A DNA stretch of 64,000 bases from an uncultured Bryobacterales bacterium (GCA_937959285.1 CALGAR010000002.1:62001-126000), one strand, 5' to 3'; counted from the stretch's first letter, positions 53,604-63,336 are shown. Notes: generated by a model not told the origin, from the letters alone. Numbers and translations are program-made.

Positions 53604-56531
53604 TTAAGCAAGCTCCGGATTTGGGTTGCGCAACTTCGCCGTGAAGGTGGTGCGCGGCTTCGTGTTCAGCTCTTCCAGAATGCCGTAGTTAGTCTCAAGC
53701 TTTTTCAGCTTCGCCACCCGGCTCTCCGGATCGTTGATATTTCCAAAGACGATCGCATCGGCGGGACAGGTCTGCTGGCAGGCCGTCTTGACCTCACCAT
53801 CCCGAATCGGACGCCGGCCATCCGCCTTCGCAGCGATCTTCGCTTCCTGGATACGCTGCACACAGTAGTTGCATTTCTCCATGACGCCGCGCATGCGAAC
53901 GCTGACGTCCGGATTGTGAACCATCTTGCGGATCTCTTCCAGGCCCTTGTGGTAGTCCAGGAAGTTGAAGCGGCGAACTTTGTAAGGACAATTGTTCAGG
54001 CAGTAACGAGTACCGATGCACCGGTTGTAGGCCATGTCGTTCAGGCCTTCCGGACTGTGTACTGTCGCCGCAACCGGGCAGACCGCCTCGCAAGGCGCGT
54101 TCTCGCACTGCTGGCAGTTGATCGGCTGGCTGACAACCTGCGGATCGTTGATATCGCCCGTGTAGTAGCGGTCCAGCCGGATCCAGTGCATCTCGCGTCC
54201 GCGGATCACCTGCTCCTTGCCGACAACCGGAATATTGTTCTCGGCCTGGCAGGCAACAATGCAGGCATTGCACCCGATGCAGGTGTTCAGGTCGATGACC
54301 ATGCCCCATTGGTTGCCCTTGCTGTAATCCTGTTCCTGAAACAGGGAGAAGAGCGGGGGATGCTCGACCGCGTGCTTGGCGAACTCAGGATGATGCTTGT
54401 AATGCTCCAGGGTCGCCTCCCGCACGAGCGGGCGGCCTTCCATGCTGAAGTGTTCCTGCGTCGTCGCCAGTTGATACTTTCCACCCTGCTTTCGGACGTT
54501 TGCGGTCGTGTACCAAAACCCGCCGGTCGTGCGGATCAAGCCGGCGTTATGCCCCACGCCCTCGCCAATCCGGCCGCAGCGCGTCCGCCCATAGCCCAAG
54601 CTCAGGGTGATGCAGTTATCGGCGTGACCCGGCTGTATCAGAGCAGGCATCGGTACTTCCCTGCCTTGCGCCTGTATGATCAGCAGGTCGCCCGTTTCGA
54701 TGTTCATCGATTTCGCCGTCGCTGGGCTCAGCAGGGCCGCGTTGTCCCAAACCAGCTTCGTAATCGGTTCCGGCGCTTCCTGCATCCACGCGTTGTTGGA
54801 GAAGCGCCCGTCGTAGGCGCCCGCACTCGGGCGGAAGACAACCTCCAGCCCTTGCTCCGGCGCCTTCACGTTGTTCAGCTCGGCCAGAACCGCGGCGGCA
54901 TTCACCGAAGGCTTCGCCTCCGCGGAACGCGTTCCTTCCACGAAGCCTTCATGAAGCGCGTACCGCCACTTCTTCTCGCGGTCCGCTCCCCACTGCCTCT
55001 GCCAGTAGTTGCGGACGATGTCGTAGGCTCGCTGATCCTTGTAGCCGCTGATGACCGCAACCACTTCCGCCGCCGACTTCCCGCCGAACAAGGGCTCAAT
55101 CATCGGCTGCTGCACCGTGGCGGTGCCGTCCAGCGCCCTGGCGTCGCTCCAGGTTTCGAGGTAATGCGCCTCCGGCAATGCCCACTTTACGGCCGCCACC
55201 GTCTCATCGTTCTGCTGAGACAGATAAATGGATACTCCAACCTTCTTCAGATTGGCTGCAAAGTCCAGGTCAGCCGGGGCACTGTAGACCGGGTTGCCGC
55301 CGAGGATGACCAGCGTGGACACCTTGCCCGCGGCCATCTCCGACGTCAGCTCCTTGAGGCTTGCCACCTGCGGCTGGAAGGGCTTCACAGGCTGCGTATA
55401 GGTAACCGTTTCGCCGACGCCGCCGAGAGCCTGGTTGATCAGGTGCACCAGCGCGTGGACGGCGGCAGGCTGCCGCGGACCGGCCACTACTACCGCCCGG
55501 CCCTTGTGCTTCTGCAAGTCCCGGGCCGCGGCGGCAATCCATTTCTTGTGGGGAACCGGCGTGCCTTGCAAAACGTTCAATCCGGCTGCGGCGATGCCAA
55601 GTTCGCGCGCAAGCTCGACAGCGAGTTCCTTCACATCGGCCGTGCGCGCCCGGAGCCGGTGATCAGCCATCGCCCCGGTGATGGTATACGAGCTCTCGAC
55701 AACGTAGAGCCGGTTCATCTCCGCCGATGTCGATTCCACGCGGCGGCGCTTCGAGAACTGCTTAATTGGGAGAATTGTCGGCGAGTCGAGTCCGAGGAAA
55801 TCTGCGTCAAGCGACAGGACGACGTCCGCTTTGTCGAAGTGATAGTGCGTGTCGTAGGCCTGCCCGAAAGCGATCTGCGCTCCCTGGCGCTGGTTGTCGT
55901 CGTTTACCGGCTCATATTCGATCCACTTCGCTTGCGGGAACTTTGCCAGCGCGTGCTTCTTTACGGCCTCAAGCGAAGGAGATGTCGAAGGCTGAGCCAG
56001 GAACCGGAGCCCGGCTCCCTGCCCAAGGCTCGCAAAATGGCTGCCGGCAAAGCGAGTAAAGGCCTCCCAGTCGGTCTTCTTTCCATCCTGGTAGACCGCC
56101 TGCATGCGGTCCGGATCGTACAAGTCCAGCAGCGACGCCTGAGCAAAAGCGGAAGCGGCTCCCAGACTATAGGGATGCTTCGGATTGCCCTCGATCTTGG
56201 TCGGGCGTCCATCGTGACATTCCACTAGCAAGCCCGAAGCAACGCCGTTCATAACGAAGGCGCTGGCATAGTACATCGGCTTGCCCGGGATATAGCCCTC
56301 GACCCCATGAGAAGCCGGCAGGATCTTCTCCACCGGACGGCGGCAAGATGTCAGGCCTGCCAGACCGAACGAAGCCGCCATCAGCTTCAACAGCGTCCGG
56401 CGGGACTTCGAGTCCAGCAATTCCGAGGCGTTCTCCGGAAATTCGCGATGAAGCCACTTCCTAAAACTCGGCGAGTCCGCCAGCTCGTCGAGGCTGCGCC
56501 AGTACTTCTTTCCTGTCAGATTGGAATTCAT
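53604..56531 (-). CDS. actB: Alternative complex III iron-sulfur subunit ActB
   Basis: A 975-residue subunit combining a molybdopterin-oxidoreductase-like domain (about 75-730) with a C-terminal ferredoxin domain (about 750-975). Cluster cysteines are in [43 protein letters not shown] and CNYCVQR...CQQTCPADA, enough for four clusters. The N-terminus has a twin-arginine-like [15 protein letters not shown] followed by LTSC, suggesting Tat export and lipidation. In this family the molybdenum cofactor is absent. The ATG overlaps the actA stop (ATGA). Confidence 0.94.
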   Translation of the reverse strand: MNSNLTGKKYWRSLDELADSPSFRKWLHREFPENASELLDSKSRRTLLKLMAASFGLAGLTSCRRPVEKILPASHGVEGYIPGKPMYYASAFVMNGVASGLLVECHDGRPTKIEGNPKHPYSLGAASAFAQASLLDLYDPDRMQAVYQDGKKTDWEAFTRFAGSHFASLGQGAGLRFLAQPSTSPSLEAVKKHALAKFPQAKWIEYEPVNDDNQRQGAQIAFGQAYDTHYHFDKADVVLSLDADFLGLDSPTILPIKQFSKRRRVESTSAEMNRLYVVESSYTITGAMADHRLRARTADVKELAVELARELGIAAAGLNVLQGTPVPHKKWIAAAARDLQKHKGRAVVVAGPRQPAAVHALVHLINQALGGVGETVTYTQPVKPFQPQVASLKELTSEMAAGKVSTLVILGGNPVYSAPADLDFAANLKKVGVSIYLSQQNDETVAAVKWALPEAHYLETWSDARALDGTATVQQPMIEPLFGGKSAAEVVAVISGYKDQRAYDIVRNYWQRQWGADREKKWRYALHEGFVEGTRSAEAKPSVNAAAVLAELNNVKAPEQGLEVVFRPSAGAYDGRFSNNAWMQEAPEPITKLVWDNAALLSPATAKSMNIETGDLLIIQAQGREVPMPALIQPGHADNCITLSLGYGRTRCGRIGEGVGHNAGLIRTTGGFWYTTANVRKQGGKYQLATTQEHFSMEGRPLVREATLEHYKHHPEFAKHAVEHPPLFSLFQEQDYSKGNQWGMVIDLNTCIGCNACIVACQAENNIPVVGKEQVIRGREMHWIRLDRYYTGDINDPQVVSQPINCQQCENAPCEAVCPVAATVHSPEGLNDMAYNRCIGTRYCLNNCPYKVRRFNFLDYHKGLEEIRKMVHNPDVSVRMRGVMEKCNYCVQRIQEAKIAAKADGRRPIRDGEVKTACQQTCPADAIVFGNINDPESRVAKLKKLETNYGILEELNTKPRTTFTAKLRNPNPELA

Positions 56532-57175
56532 CGGTGACACCCCGAGCAGTTCACGGGTGGAGCAATATTCTTCGCGGCGATGATTTCGCGGCCGATCTCC
56601 GCCGGGTCGCGATCCGGCTTCCAACTCAGCTTGGTAACCAGCTCCGCCGGCCGTACATTCGGCGCTGGGTTGCGATGGCAGTCCAAACACCAGGTCATCG
56701 TCAGGGGCTGGACCTGCCGGACCTCAATCATCTGATCGACGCGGCCGTGGCAGCTCACGCAGCTCACGCCAGCCGTAACGTGCGCCTGGTGGTTAAAATA
56801 GACGTAATCGGGCAGCCTGTGAACCTTCACCCACTCAATGGGTTTGCCTGTCGCATAGCTCTCTCGGATTTTGACGATTTCAGGGCTCTGCGGCTTGATT
56901 CGCTCGTGACAGTTCATGCACACTTCGGTAGCCGGAATCGCCGCGAAACCCGCCTTGTCGACGGTCGAGTGGCAGTACAGGCAGTCCATTCCCAGATTGC
57001 CGGCGTGAAGCTTGTGACTGTAGTCGATCGGCTGCTTTGGTGTGTAGCCCGTCTTCGCCACTTCCGGATGCAGGAGATAGCCGAGCAGCCCAACGCCGCC
57101 GGCAACGAGTAGGGCGAGGACGCCTACGCCGATGCGTAGAAACTTGTCGGTAGATTTAGGAAAGATCAGACTCAT
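56528..57175 (-). CDS. actA: Alternative complex III pentaheme cytochrome ActA
   Basis: A 215-residue cytochrome with an N-terminal membrane anchor (IGVGVLALLVAGGVGLLGYLL) and five CxxCH sites (CLYCH, CMNCH, CVSCH, CLDCH, CSGCH). This matches the pentaheme subunit that opens ACIII operons. It is first in a 12-gene unit actABCDEF-unknown-sco-coxBACD. The upstream 197-bp divergent region holds a candidate operator. Confidence 0.94.
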   Translation of the reverse strand: MSLIFPKSTDKFLRIGVGVLALLVAGGVGLLGYLLHPEVAKTGYTPKQPIDYSHKLHAGNLGMDCLYCHSTVDKAGFAAIPATEVCMNCHERIKPQSPEIVKIRESYATGKPIEWVKVHRLPDYVYFNHQAHVTAGVSCVSCHGRVDQMIEVRQVQPLTMTWCLDCHRNPAPNVRPAELVTKLSWKPDRDPAEIGREIIAAKNIAPPVNCSGCHR

Positions 57176-57293
57176 CCCAGTTTTCCAGCAGACCGCGGCT
57201 GCACAGCGGCTCGGAGCTTTCTATTCTCAGCATTCGTTCGGTGATAGCCCATCGCAAAGGCCGCTCATCCGGAACTATTTCTATCATAGCCGC

Positions 57294-57320
57294 AATTTTT
57301 GCGCAACAGGAGCAAAAATT
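57294..57320. promoter_or_regulatory. Inverted repeat in the actA / histidine kinase divergent region
   Basis: AATTTTTGC (57294-57302) and GCAAAAATT (57312-57320) are perfect 9-bp arms with a 9-nt spacer. A TATGAT-like hexamer for the actA direction lies next to it (plus-strand 57283-57288, ATCATA). Good candidate operator for the adjacent REC-XRE regulator; a hairpin in the kinase leader is the alternative. Confidence 0.5.
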
Positions 57321-57372
57321 CTTGTCTCACAGCAATCCCAATAGCCAGGCCCGGAACCGCCAAGCTTCCGGA

Positions 57373-58809
57373 ATGCGCAGATATTTCGGCGATTTGAAGA
57401 TCCGGCCTAAGCTGATCGTCCTCCATAACTTGTTCTTTCTCGTCCTGTCTTGCGCCATTTACTTCTCGTTAATGCCGATCTTCGAGCACCGCGTCGGAGC
57501 AGCCAGGGACCGCGAGATCAGCCTTGTTACGCAGATGTTTGCGGAGGAGCGCCCGCTGCCGCTCGTCCCCGGCATGGAGATTTACGAATATGCCCAGGGA
57601 ACCTCGACAGAACTCGGGATGCCGCGCGAAGCCATTGAATGGCTTGACCTTCACCCATCCAGCACCTGGCAGGACACCTCCAGATCCCATTACCTTTATA
57701 GAAAAGAGAGGGCTTCCGGCTTCTACCGCCGTCTGAAGCTCCCGCTCGAGTTTTACGGGAACATCGTCACGCTGGCGCGCTGGACGCTGTTCGTGGTTCT
57801 CGGCCTCACCTACGTGCTGGCTGTGCTCCTGTTGGAGCTGCTCATCATGCCTCAATACGTCTATCGGCCGATTCGGCTCATGCTTGACGCCGAAGCCGCC
57901 ACTCAGCGCGGCGACCGGAAGAATGAGCTGATTGACGAGTCTTTGATTCTCGGCGACGAAATCGGGCAGATCATGCGCTCGCGCAATGCCACGATCACCG
58001 AGTTACGCAAACAGGAGCAGAAGCTCGAACGCGCAATGCAGGCTCTCGAAGCGACGGTTGAAGATCTCAGACGTAAGAACGAGCAGCTCGAAATGGCCAA
58101 GCGCAACCTGGAGCAGCAGGACCGGCTTGCAAGCCTGGGCTTGATGAGCGCGAGCGTTGCACATGAACTCAACACGCCGCTTGCGGTACTGCAGGGCTCG
58201 ATCGAGAAGCTGATGGAAACCGCCCAGGACCCGCAAACGCGGGAGAGGGTTTCCCGCATGATGCGCGGCGTTCAGCGCATCCGGAAGATCAGCGAAGGCC
58301 TGCTCGACTTTGCCCGTGTCCGCAAGCACGAGAGCGAGCCGGTGCAGATGCGGCCGCTGATCGATGAGGCATGGAGTCTTGTAAATATCGAGGCGTCCGG
58401 TGTGGCATTCTCGAATCTTGTTGACGAGGAAGCAGTTGTCATCGGTAACCCCGATCGCCTCATTCAGGTGTTTGTTAATCTGCTGAGAAATGCTGCACAT
58501 GCGGTACAATCGGGCGGAAGCATTGTCGTCCGATCACGCGTAGCCACTGCCGGAGACCGGAAGTTGATCGCAATCAGCGTCGACGATGATGGCCCCGGCA
58601 TCCCGCCGGATGTACTCCCGGACATATTTGATGCGTTCGTGAGTTCAAGGCTGGATGCGCGTGGCACGGGTCTGGGGCTGACAGTGGCGGAAGGCATTGT
58701 GCAGCAGCACGGCGGCACGATTACGGCGAGCAACCGCCCGGAGGGCGGGGCTCGTCTGGAGGTCTGCCTGCCAGCCGGATGCCCGGGAGGGACAACAAAT
58801 GGCGCTTGA
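57373..58809 (+). CDS. Sensor histidine kinase
   Basis: A 478-residue membrane kinase. Transmembrane helices near residues 15-34 and 133-160 flank a ~100-residue periplasmic sensing region. A HAMP-like stretch and long coiled coil (about 190-255) lead to HisKA with the phospho-acceptor His in SASVAHELNTPLAVLQ. HATPase_c follows: N box LLRNAAHAV, DDDGPGIPPD, GTGLGLTVAEGIV. ATG 57373 is preferred because the upstream frame covers the inverted repeat. It overlaps the regulator gene by 11 nt and diverges from actA, so control of respiration is likely by context. Confidence 0.9.
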   Translation: MRRYFGDLKIRPKLIVLHNLFFLVLSCAIYFSLMPIFEHRVGAARDREISLVTQMFAEERPLPLVPGMEIYEYAQGTSTELGMPREAIEWLDLHPSSTWQDTSRSHYLYRKERASGFYRRLKLPLEFYGNIVTLARWTLFVVLGLTYVLAVLLLELLIMPQYVYRPIRLMLDAEAATQRGDRKNELIDESLILGDEIGQIMRSRNATITELRKQEQKLERAMQALEATVEDLRRKNEQLEMAKRNLEQQDRLASLGLMSASVAHELNTPLAVLQGSIEKLMETAQDPQTRERVSRMMRGVQRIRKISEGLLDFARVRKHESEPVQMRPLIDEAWSLVNIEASGVAFSNLVDEEAVVIGNPDRLIQVFVNLLRNAAHAVQSGGSIVVRSRVATAGDRKLIAISVDDDGPGIPPDVLPDIFDAFVSSRLDARGTGLGLTVAEGIVQQHGGTITASNRPEGGARLEVCLPAGCPGGTTNGA

Positions 58810-59446
58810 AGGCACGATGGAAGCTCAATCGCAAGGAGACGCTCTCATCGACATCGCCGTCCTCGACGACGATCCCGACTTCCGAAACTACATGGAGGAC
58901 TTCCTCAAAGACGAGGGGAAGTATATCGTCCGAACGTTCGGACATCCGAAAGACCTGTTCACCGCTGCGGAGCAAGAGCGCGTGCCCGATGTTGTTCTGC
59001 TCGATATGAAGATGGGCGAGTTCACGGGCGATAAGGTGCTCGAGCAGTTGCTATCCCGGTGGCCGAACCTGTGCGTCATTGTCGTTACGGGTTACCCCTC
59101 ACTCGAGGATATGCGAGCCACCTTCAAGATGAAGGTGTTCGACTACCTGCCCAAGCCTTTTTCTCTGGCACAGCTGCGGCAGGTCCTTGCAAATGCGATA
59201 GAAACCTTCGGCTTGGGCAAGAGCCCCCAGGATCGCCTGCGGGAGCGCCTGGGCCACAAGATCAAGATGCTTCGCGTCGAGAGAGACTGGTCTCTGAAGG
59301 ATCTGGCCGGTCCGACCAAACTGAGCGTTTCGCAAATCAGCTCCATTGAACGCGGCGCGCACTTGCCGAGCATCGAGAGTTTCCTGGCCATTTGCCGGGC
59401 TTTCAACAAAAAGCCCTCCGAAATCCTTTCCTCGATCGACTTCTAG
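58799..59446 (+). CDS. Response regulator with XRE-type helix-turn-helix output
   Basis: A 215-residue regulator. The receiver domain (about 18-135) has DDDPD acidic residues, the phospho-accepting Asp in VVLLDMKMGE, Thr in VVTGYP and Lys in YLPKPFS. The output (about 150-215) is an XRE/Cro-type HTH: LGHKIKMLRVERDWSLKDLAGPTKLSVSQISSIERG... (two shorter pieces: LSVSQISSIERG and LPSIESFLAICRAF). This combination is uncommon; most regulators carry OmpR, NarL or Fis outputs. ATG 58799 has GGAGGG upstream and overlaps the kinase gene by 11 nt. Confidence 0.9.
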   Translation: MALEGTMEAQSQGDALIDIAVLDDDPDFRNYMEDFLKDEGKYIVRTFGHPKDLFTAAEQERVPDVVLLDMKMGEFTGDKVLEQLLSRWPNLCVIVVTGYPSLEDMRATFKMKVFDYLPKPFSLAQLRQVLANAIETFGLGKSPQDRLRERLGHKIKMLRVERDWSLKDLAGPTKLSVSQISSIERGAHLPSIESFLAICRAFNKKPSEILSSIDF

Positions 59447-59474
59447 ACCCGCGGCCTGCGAATTGCCGGTACTC

Positions 59475-59502
59475 GGCAGGCGCTCCTCGCGCGTCTCCTG
59501 CC
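59475..59502 (+). terminator. GC hairpin after the response regulator
   Basis: GGCAGG and CCTGCC (6 bp, with possible inner CGC-GCG pairing) 28 nt after the stop. No U-run, so weak evidence. Confidence 0.3.
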
Positions 59503-59541
59503 TTGCAGCCCTATTATGCGATCTGTCAAACTCTTTGATTC

Positions 59542-60315
59542 ATGGTTCTGAAGCGGTTGAAACTGTGGGGGATCCTGCTCGCCTTCGGGATGCTGTCAGG
59601 CGCGCAGCAAACTTCCACGGAAGCGTCTCCCAGAACTGATTCATCCCCGGAGGTCACCCTGCATTATGGAATTGAGTGGCGGCTTATCCGGGCGGGTAAT
59701 GCAAGGCTGACGTGGAATCCGCGGCCGGCTCCACTTGAGAGAGCCCAAATTCAGTTGGAATCCGCCGGACTTGTGTCAAAGCTGTACCGGGTCGACGATC
59801 GGTACTTCGTTAACTTTAACGACGGAGGCTGTCCCACCGATGTACTGCTTAAGTCCGAGGAGGGCAGCCGCAAACGGGAAACACGGATTGTCTTCGACCA
59901 CGAGCTGAGGAAGGTGTCATACCTCGAAAAGGACATGGTGAAAGACACCGTGATTCTCCGGAAGGAGCTGACGATCCCCGAATGCGCCTACGACATCGTC
60001 GGAGCACTGTATAATCTGCGGCTGAAGCGGCTTCAACCGGGACAGTCGACGCATATACCGATTACGGACGGGAAGAAGCTGGTATCGGCGAGGGTTGAGG
60101 CCCAGGAACGCGAAACGGTCGTCACGCCCGCCGGAACCTTCAACACCGTGCGGTACGAGGCTTTTCTGTTTAACAACGCGCTGTACCAGAAGAGGGGCCG
60201 CTTGTTCATCTGGCTGACTGACGACGAGCGGCGGCTGCCGGTACAGATTCGCGTCCGCATGCAGTTCCATGTCGGAACTATCACACTCCAGCTTGAGAAG
60301 GAGGAGCGATCTTGA
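59542..60315 (+). CDS. Secreted DUF3108-like protein
   Basis: A 257-residue protein with a signal peptide (WGILLAFGMLSGAQ). The body is beta-rich: LHYGIEWRLIRAGNARLTW, FVNFNDGG, RRETRIVFDHELRKVSY, IPECAYDIVGALYNLRL, PAGTFNTVRYEA and LFIWLTDDERRLPVQIRVRM. This order is that of DUF3108, a family of periplasmic proteins of unknown function. A TATTAT hexamer lies 24 nt before the ATG. The stop overlaps the TTG of the next gene. Confidence 0.8.
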   Translation: MVLKRLKLWGILLAFGMLSGAQQTSTEASPRTDSSPEVTLHYGIEWRLIRAGNARLTWNPRPAPLERAQIQLESAGLVSKLYRVDDRYFVNFNDGGCPTDVLLKSEEGSRKRETRIVFDHELRKVSYLEKDMVKDTVILRKELTIPECAYDIVGALYNLRLKRLQPGQSTHIPITDGKKLVSARVEAQERETVVTPAGTFNTVRYEAFLFNNALYQKRGRLFIWLTDDERRLPVQIRVRMQFHVGTITLQLEKEERS

Positions 60316-61379
60316 GAGCGATCTGCGTGGCGGTGCTGGCCGCCGCCGTAGTCTGGGGCCAGGCAAACCCGGTTCTGCCGGTGCGCGAGGCGTTGAACCT
60401 GTACGAACGCGGAATCCAGCTGATGGAGTCTGGCGGGTTTGCGATTCCGGAACTGGCCCGGGCCGGGGCACCGATCATTGAAAACGCAAGGCAGGTTGTC
60501 AAAACCTTGAACAGCGTCGGCGTTAGCCAAACCGATGCGGCGTTGACGCATACCTACCTCACCGCTCTGCGCGCCTACCTTGCCCTTGCCGACGCCGTGC
60601 CCAAGCCATATCCCTTCCCCGCCGAGGCGCGGAAACAGCTCGTGGAACTGCGGGAGATGGAGGAACGCCTCCAAGCCCATTTTCAGGCGCTCCTGAGGCA
60701 GAAGGAAGAACAACTGCGCGGTTCCGATCGTGATCAGCTCGCACGCTACGAGAAGGCAAACGCGACGGTCGGACAGCCGGTGGAAGGCCGGCCTCGAGTC
60801 GTGTTCCTCGGCGACTCCATCACGGATGGGTGGCGTTTGAATGAGTATTTCCCCGACCGCGACTTCATCAATCGCGGCATCAGCGGCCAGATTACGGGTC
60901 AGATGCTCGGGCGCATGAAGGCGGACGTGCTCGATCTCAAGCCCGCCGCTGTGCTGATCCTTGCCGGAACGAATGACATCGCCCGTGGAGTTCCGCTGAC
61001 CACCATCCGGAACAACCTGACGATGATTGCCGATCTGGCGGACCACCACAAGATTAAGGTGATTCTCGCTTCGATCCTCCCCGTCAGCGACTATCACAAG
61101 GCTACAAATCCGCGGTTCGAAATGACGAAGGTTCGCCCTCCCTCGGCGATCAGGAGCATGAATGAGTGGATTCAGGCCTTCTGCCGCGAGCGAGGCTACA
61201 CCTATCTCGACTACTACTCGGCGATGGTCGACAGCTCTGGCATGCTTCGTGCCGAACTGGCCGATGACGGGCTGCATCCGAACGCGGCAGGCTACCGGGT
61301 CATGGCCCCGCTCGCACTGGCGGCGATCGAGAAGACAGTGTCGAGCGCGCCGGTTTCCCGTACAGGCAAAAGGCGATAG
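60312..61379 (+). CDS. Secreted SGNH/GDSL hydrolase
   Basis: A 355-residue protein with a signal peptide (about 1-16), a helical N-terminal region (about 25-150) and a C-terminal SGNH hydrolase. Block I FLGDSITDGW (Ser), block II RGISGQ (Gly), block III LAGTNDI (Asn) and block V DDGLHPN (Asp/His) are all present, so it should be an active esterase or acetylhydrolase acting outside the cytoplasm. The substrate is unknown. TTG 60312 has GGAGGAGCGATC upstream and overlaps the DUF3108 stop. Confidence 0.9.
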   Translation: MRAICVAVLAAAVVWGQANPVLPVREALNLYERGIQLMESGGFAIPELARAGAPIIENARQVVKTLNSVGVSQTDAALTHTYLTALRAYLALADAVPKPYPFPAEARKQLVELREMEERLQAHFQALLRQKEEQLRGSDRDQLARYEKANATVGQPVEGRPRVVFLGDSITDGWRLNEYFPDRDFINRGISGQITGQMLGRMKADVLDLKPAAVLILAGTNDIARGVPLTTIRNNLTMIADLADHHKIKVILASILPVSDYHKATNPRFEMTKVRPPSAIRSMNEWIQAFCRERGYTYLDYYSAMVDSSGMLRAELADDGLHPNAAGYRVMAPLALAAIEKTVSSAPVSRTGKRR

Positions 61380-61384
61380 ACAAT
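61379..61384 (+). promoter_or_regulatory. -10-like box before the 61392 gene
   Basis: GACAAT ends 7 nt before the ATG at 61392; no ribosome binding site lies between. The first base departs from consensus. Confidence 0.3.
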
Positions 61385-61391
61385 AGAAGAT

Positions 61392-62456
61392 ATGACGCGG
61401 TTGTTGAGTCTGCTCGCACTCGCCGCCAGCCTGGGGCTGGCTCAGATGCAGATGAGTGTAGAGCAGCTCATCTCATTTGTACGGTCGTCCATCGAGCTAA
61501 AGCATGATGACAAACAGGTAGCGAATTACCTGCGCAAAATTAAGCTGACGCAAAAGCTGGACGCCCGGGTGATCGAGGACCTTCGGGCTCTGGGCGCAGG
61601 CCCTAAGACGTATGAAGCGTTAAACGACCTTCGAGAGGCGACAGCATCTCTGACGCCTCCCCCAAAGCAAGAACCGAAAGCTCCTCGCCCACAGATTCCC
61701 CCTCCTTCCTCAGCCGAGCAAGCGAGGATTCTCGACGAGGTACGCGAGTACGCTTTGAGCTATTCGAAGCGGCTCCCCGACTTCATTTGCACGCAAGTCA
61801 CGCGACGCTATCTTGACCCCACGGGCCTCGAGTTCTGGCAGCGGCAGGACACGATCACGGCGAAGCTCAGCTACTTCGACCAGCGTGAGGACTACCAGGT
61901 TGTGATGGTGAACAACCAGTACATGGATGTTCCTTACGAGAAAGTCGGCGGAGCGACATCGAGCGGCGAGTTCGGCACCTTGCTGAAGGAACTCTTTGAG
62001 CCGGAGACAGAGGCGGAGTTTCAATGGGAGCGCTGGGCGACCCTGCGCGGAAGGCGGGTCCACGTCTTCGCCTATCGGGTGAAGCAGTCGAAATCCAAAT
62101 GGCGTATCAGCTGGCAGCGGCAGCAAGAGATTATCGCCGGATACCGCGGACTGGTTTACGTAGACCGCGATACTCCTATCGTTCATCGCGTTACGATGCA
62201 GGCGGTCGACATCCCTCCGTCTTTTCCGATCCAGCAGGCCTCTACGGTCCTGGATTACGACTTCACAAAGATCAGCGGAAACGAGTATGTTCTGCCGCTT
62301 CGGGCAGAAGTTCGCATGCGAGAGGGAAAGCTGCTGGTCCGGAATGAGGTGGAATTCCGGATGTACCGCAAGTTCGGCGCGGAGGCCACAATCACCTTCA
62401 CGCCCGATCCCCTTCCCGAGGACCAGGTCCAGGAAACGCCGGAGAAGCAGCCGTAA
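61392..62456 (+). CDS. Secreted protein of unknown function
   Basis: A 354-residue protein with a signal peptide (LLSLLALAASLGLAQ). A helical region (about 20-75) carries MSVEQLISFVRSSIELKHDDKQVANYL. A Pro-rich linker (about 88-105, PPPKQEPKAPRPQIPPP) leads to a beta-rich domain (about 115-340) with LPDFICTQVTRRY, GATSSGEFGTLLKELF and RVHVFAYRVKQSKS. I have the impression of a family common in Acidobacteriota but cannot name it. It lies 12 nt after the SGNH gene. The last codons and stop are in a perfect 13-bp inverted repeat shared with the convergent phosphatase gene. Confidence 0.78.
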   Translation: MTRLLSLLALAASLGLAQMQMSVEQLISFVRSSIELKHDDKQVANYLRKIKLTQKLDARVIEDLRALGAGPKTYEALNDLREATASLTPPPKQEPKAPRPQIPPPSSAEQARILDEVREYALSYSKRLPDFICTQVTRRYLDPTGLEFWQRQDTITAKLSYFDQREDYQVVMVNNQYMDVPYEKVGGATSSGEFGTLLKELFEPETEAEFQWERWATLRGRRVHVFAYRVKQSKSKWRISWQRQQEIIAGYRGLVYVDRDTPIVHRVTMQAVDIPPSFPIQQASTVLDYDFTKISGNEYVLPLRAEVRMREGKLLVRNEVEFRMYRKFGAEATITFTPDPLPEDQVQETPEKQP

Positions 62457-62471
62457 ACTTACGGCTGCTTC
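62444..62471. terminator. Inverted repeat containing both convergent stop codons
   Basis: GAAGCAGCCGTAA and TTACGGCTGCTTC: perfect 13-bp arms with a 2-nt spacer. Each arm encodes the last codons and TAA stop of one gene, so both proteins end in KQP. Likely bidirectional terminator, though the tiny loop favours a cruciform or a stem with opened base pairs. Confidence 0.55.
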
Positions 62472-63277
62472 TTCAGCAGGTCGTACTTGATCCGCAACCT
62501 CTCATCGTCTTTGAGCGACCGGTTGTTGTCGAACAGGGCATCCTCCCATCCCCCGTATATCGGATTTGGCAGCATGAACCATCGGACGCCCCAGTTTCCT
62601 TTCGTGCTTTCAGCCAAAGCTGCCCGCTCGGCCACCGATCCTCGCGCAGGAATGAAATCGTTCAGATCGTCCCCCAGAAGCAGCAGCACGCGGAAGCTGG
62701 CCGCGACATAGTCCCGGCGGCTCTGCTTGTTGCTTGTCCATTCCGGGCGCTCGTTCAGCATCAGCACGGTATCGATATCATTGCGGACCGGGAAACCGGC
62801 CTCCGTCAGATTACGTCGCGTCGCCTCTTCCAGTCGATGGTCGCGGTTCGTCACATAAAAGATCGTCACTCCACGAGAGGCGGCATATTGGAGGAATTCA
62901 ACCGCGCCGGGAACCGGCGTGGCGCGCGCCTCCTTTACCCACGCGTTCCAATCGCCGATTTGAAAAATCCCCCGGCCGGCCAGGATACCCCTCGCCTCAG
63001 CATAGGAGTTGTCAAGGATTGTTTCGTCGATGTCGGTGATGATGGCGCGGCAAAGCTTCTGGTAGTTCCCTTTCTGCGGAACGGCGCTCCAGTTTGGGTC
63101 ATCGAAAGCGGTGTCGAGCGCGGCGCGGGCGGCCAGGAAAATCTGCCGTGAGATGACGCCGTACTCCGCAGACCGCTGAACCCACAGCGTGGAATTCAGG
63201 TTCTCGTGAGTGCGCCGCGGCTCCTCCGCCTGACAAGTCCAAGCGATCAGTCCAATCAGCAAGGAGAACCGGAGCAT
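62459..63277 (-). CDS. Secreted acid phosphatase, lipoprotein e(P4)/class B-like HAD family
   Basis: A 272-residue HAD phosphatase. The N-terminal signal is LLIGLIAWTCQA; the Cys context (AWTC) is not a good lipobox, so lipidation is doubtful. NSTLWVQRSAEYGV and the HAD motif IITDIDETILDN (nucleophile Asp) are characteristic of the e(P4) 5'-nucleotidase group; YVTNRDHR, KQSRR and LLLGDDLNDF supply motifs II-IV. It would dephosphorylate nucleotides or other monoesters in the periplasm. An extended -10 (TGATATCCT) ends 9 nt before the ATG. Confidence 0.9.
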   Translation of the reverse strand: MLRFSLLIGLIAWTCQAEEPRRTHENLNSTLWVQRSAEYGVISRQIFLAARAALDTAFDDPNWSAVPQKGNYQKLCRAIITDIDETILDNSYAEARGILAGRGIFQIGDWNAWVKEARATPVPGAVEFLQYAASRGVTIFYVTNRDHRLEEATRRNLTEAGFPVRNDIDTVLMLNERPEWTSNKQSRRDYVAASFRVLLLLGDDLNDFIPARGSVAERAALAESTKGNWGVRWFMLPNPIYGGWEDALFDNNRSLKDDERLRIKYDLLKKQP

Positions 63278-63286
63278 AGAAACTTC

Positions 63287-63295
63287 AGGATATCA
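63287..63295 (-). promoter_or_regulatory. Extended -10 of the acid phosphatase gene
   Basis: TGA-TATCCT on the minus strand (hexamer 63292-63287), 9 nt before ATG 63277; implied leader about 3 nt. Confidence 0.45.
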
Positions 63296-63321
63296 AGGGC
63301 AGCCGGCACATCGTCTGCGCG

Positions 63322-63330
63322 TGATATAGT
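63322..63330 (+). promoter_or_regulatory. Extended -10 of the BNR-repeat gene
   Basis: TGA-TATAGT (hexamer 63325-63330) ends 6 nt before TTG 63337, again placing transcription start at the start codon. Confidence 0.5.
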
Positions 63331-63336
63331 CACGGT

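Noticed and set aside
53916..56228. 770-codon open frame on the plus strand opposite actB
   Set aside because: Antisense to a well-supported iron-sulfur subunit. Composition is Arg/Leu/His-rich with no motifs, as expected for a mirror frame in GC-rich coding DNA.
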